Source: JBQTKD01 sp052389435
Lineage (GTDB): Bacteria > Actinomycetota > Actinomycetes > Sporichthyales > Sporichthyaceae
NCBI GenBank assembly: GCA_052389435.1
Contig: JBQTIB010000200.1
Coordinates: 1-33,521 of the forward strand
DNA: 33,521 nt
Reading direction: 5' to 3'
In this document: in pieces, positions 33,004-33,521 of the stretch
Layout: every line of letters begins with the position of its first letter
Numbering within the stretch: the stretch's first letter is position 1
Notes under the pieces: generated by a model
Databases searched by the model: none
What the model was told of the DNA's origin: nothing
What the model saw: only the letters and a program-made list of their open reading frames with translations
Made by a program: the position numbers and the translations under genes

Positions 33004-33399
33004 ATGAAGACCGAAGGCAACATCTTCGCCGGCATCGGGATCTTTCTCGTTCCCGTCATTCCGGTCTACTGGTTCTGGTCCGAGGACCCGACGGGCACCA
33101 CGGCGCTCATCGTCACCTGGGGTCTGTGCGCCATGGTCGGCGCGTACTTCCTCTTCACCGCGAAGCGGATCGACGCCCGTCCCGAAGACGACCCGATGGC
33201 CCTGATCGAAGACTCCGCTGGCGAGCTCGGCTTCTACAGCCCCTGGTCGTGGACTCCGCTGGCCTTGGCCGGCACCGGCGCGATCATCTTCCTCGCCCCG
33301 GTCTTCGGGTGGTGGATCCTCGTCATCGGCGTTCCCGCGTTCAGCATCGCCACCTGGGCGTTCGTGTTCGAGTACTACCGCGGCGAACACGCCCACTAG
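33004..33399 (+). CDS. ctaF: Cytochrome c oxidase subunit IV
   Basis: A 131-residue small subunit of the actinobacterial aa3 oxidase. It has four hydrophobic segments (about 7-25, 34-52, 80-98 and 104-123) and the typical start MKTEGNIFAGIGIFLVPV. It lacks redox ligands and probably stabilises the complex. Its ATG is immediately after the ctaD stop, so the three genes form one unit. A hairpin follows its stop. Confidence 0.93.
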   Translation: MKTEGNIFAGIGIFLVPVIPVYWFWSEDPTGTTALIVTWGLCAMVGAYFLFTAKRIDARPEDDPMALIEDSAGELGFYSPWSWTPLALAGTGAIIFLAPVFGWWILVIGVPAFSIATWAFVFEYYRGEHAH

Positions 33400-33416
33400 G
33401 CAACAGCTTCTCCAGA

Positions 33417-33448
33417 GGGGGCCCGCCGCAGCAGCCGGCCGGGCCCCC
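33417..33448 (+). terminator. Hairpin after ctaF
   Basis: GGGGGCCCG and CGGGCCCCC form a perfect 9-bp stem around a 14-base loop, 18 bp after the ctaF stop. There is no U-tract. An 11-G run (33458-33468) follows; the last 70 bases hold no gene. Confidence 0.6.
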
Positions 33449-33521
33449 GGGCTGGGTGGGGGGGGGGGCGGGCACCCCAGACCCATGGCCCCGGGTGAAC
33501 CCCCCGCCGACCGGGCGGCCC

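Noticed and set aside
33458..33468. 11-G run near the window end as a G-quadruplex or phase-variable tract
   Set aside because: It lies in terminal, low-complexity sequence after the last gene, with no gene whose expression it could switch; sequencing error is as likely.
31033..33486. 817-codon minus-strand frame across ctaD
   Set aside because: It is a shadow of ctaC-ctaD-ctaF, which have complete cofactor ligands on the plus strand.
1..33521. Mobile elements, CRISPR arrays, tRNA and rRNA genes
   Set aside because: No transposase, integrase, regularly spaced repeat array, cloverleaf-like gene or rRNA segment could be recognised on either strand.

Overview
This window is dense, very GC-rich chromosomal DNA with many GTG/TTG starts, 4-bp start/stop overlaps and little intergenic space. 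The gene set (lipA/lipB beside 2-oxoacid dehydrogenase E2/E3, DUF4191, DUF3043, PspA-PspAA, an actinobacterial adenosine kinase, ctaC-ctaD-ctaF with a four-helix subunit IV) points to a high-GC actinomycete. From memory the order resembles the glnA-lipA-sucB-lpd-pepA and cysteine desulfurase-ctaCD neighbourhoods of Streptomyces-type chromosomes. A type III glutamine synthetase beside GSI suggests a Frankia/Sporichthya-like lineage rather than Streptomyces, but I cannot fix the genus. I see no rRNA, tRNA, CRISPR array, phage or insertion sequence.

Layout. (1) 1-3916: nitrogen assimilation. A partial GSI (glnA) and a complete GSIII flank a small RDD membrane protein. Both synthetase genes have a GlnR-like half-site upstream. 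(2) 3917-5567: a 362-bp gene-free stretch with two perfect inverted repeats, then a convergent pair of exported or membrane-anchored proteins, one with a DM13 domain, which share a CTAG stop. (3) 5683-12234: a minus-strand lipoate/2-oxoacid dehydrogenase cluster, read lpd, sucB, SDR, lipB, lipA, DUF4191. E2 carries the lipoyl groups, LipB and LipA make them, and E3 reoxidises them. (4) 12410-17703: a small protein, pepA, gcvT, cobU-cobS, a small protein and DUF3043. (5) 17809-20573: pspA-pspAA, a structured AT-rich leader, a SIS-domain protein and a PH-like membrane protein. (6) 20546-25506: nadA, glycerate kinase, an A-type Fe-S carrier, a 60-aa protein, adenosine kinase and aat. (7) 25727-33399: a DUF2079 membrane protein, a cysteine desulfurase-TusA pair, a serpin lipoprotein and the aa3 oxidase genes ctaC-ctaD-ctaF. 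The last ~120 bases hold a hairpin and an 11-G run.

The most striking observation is that two neighbouring housekeeping genes, pepA and lpd, each have an in-frame stop exactly at the codon for a catalytic glutamate, inside an otherwise intact frame. The next is a tandem pair of hairpins with the same UGACA loop in an unusually AT-rich leader at 18822-19011.
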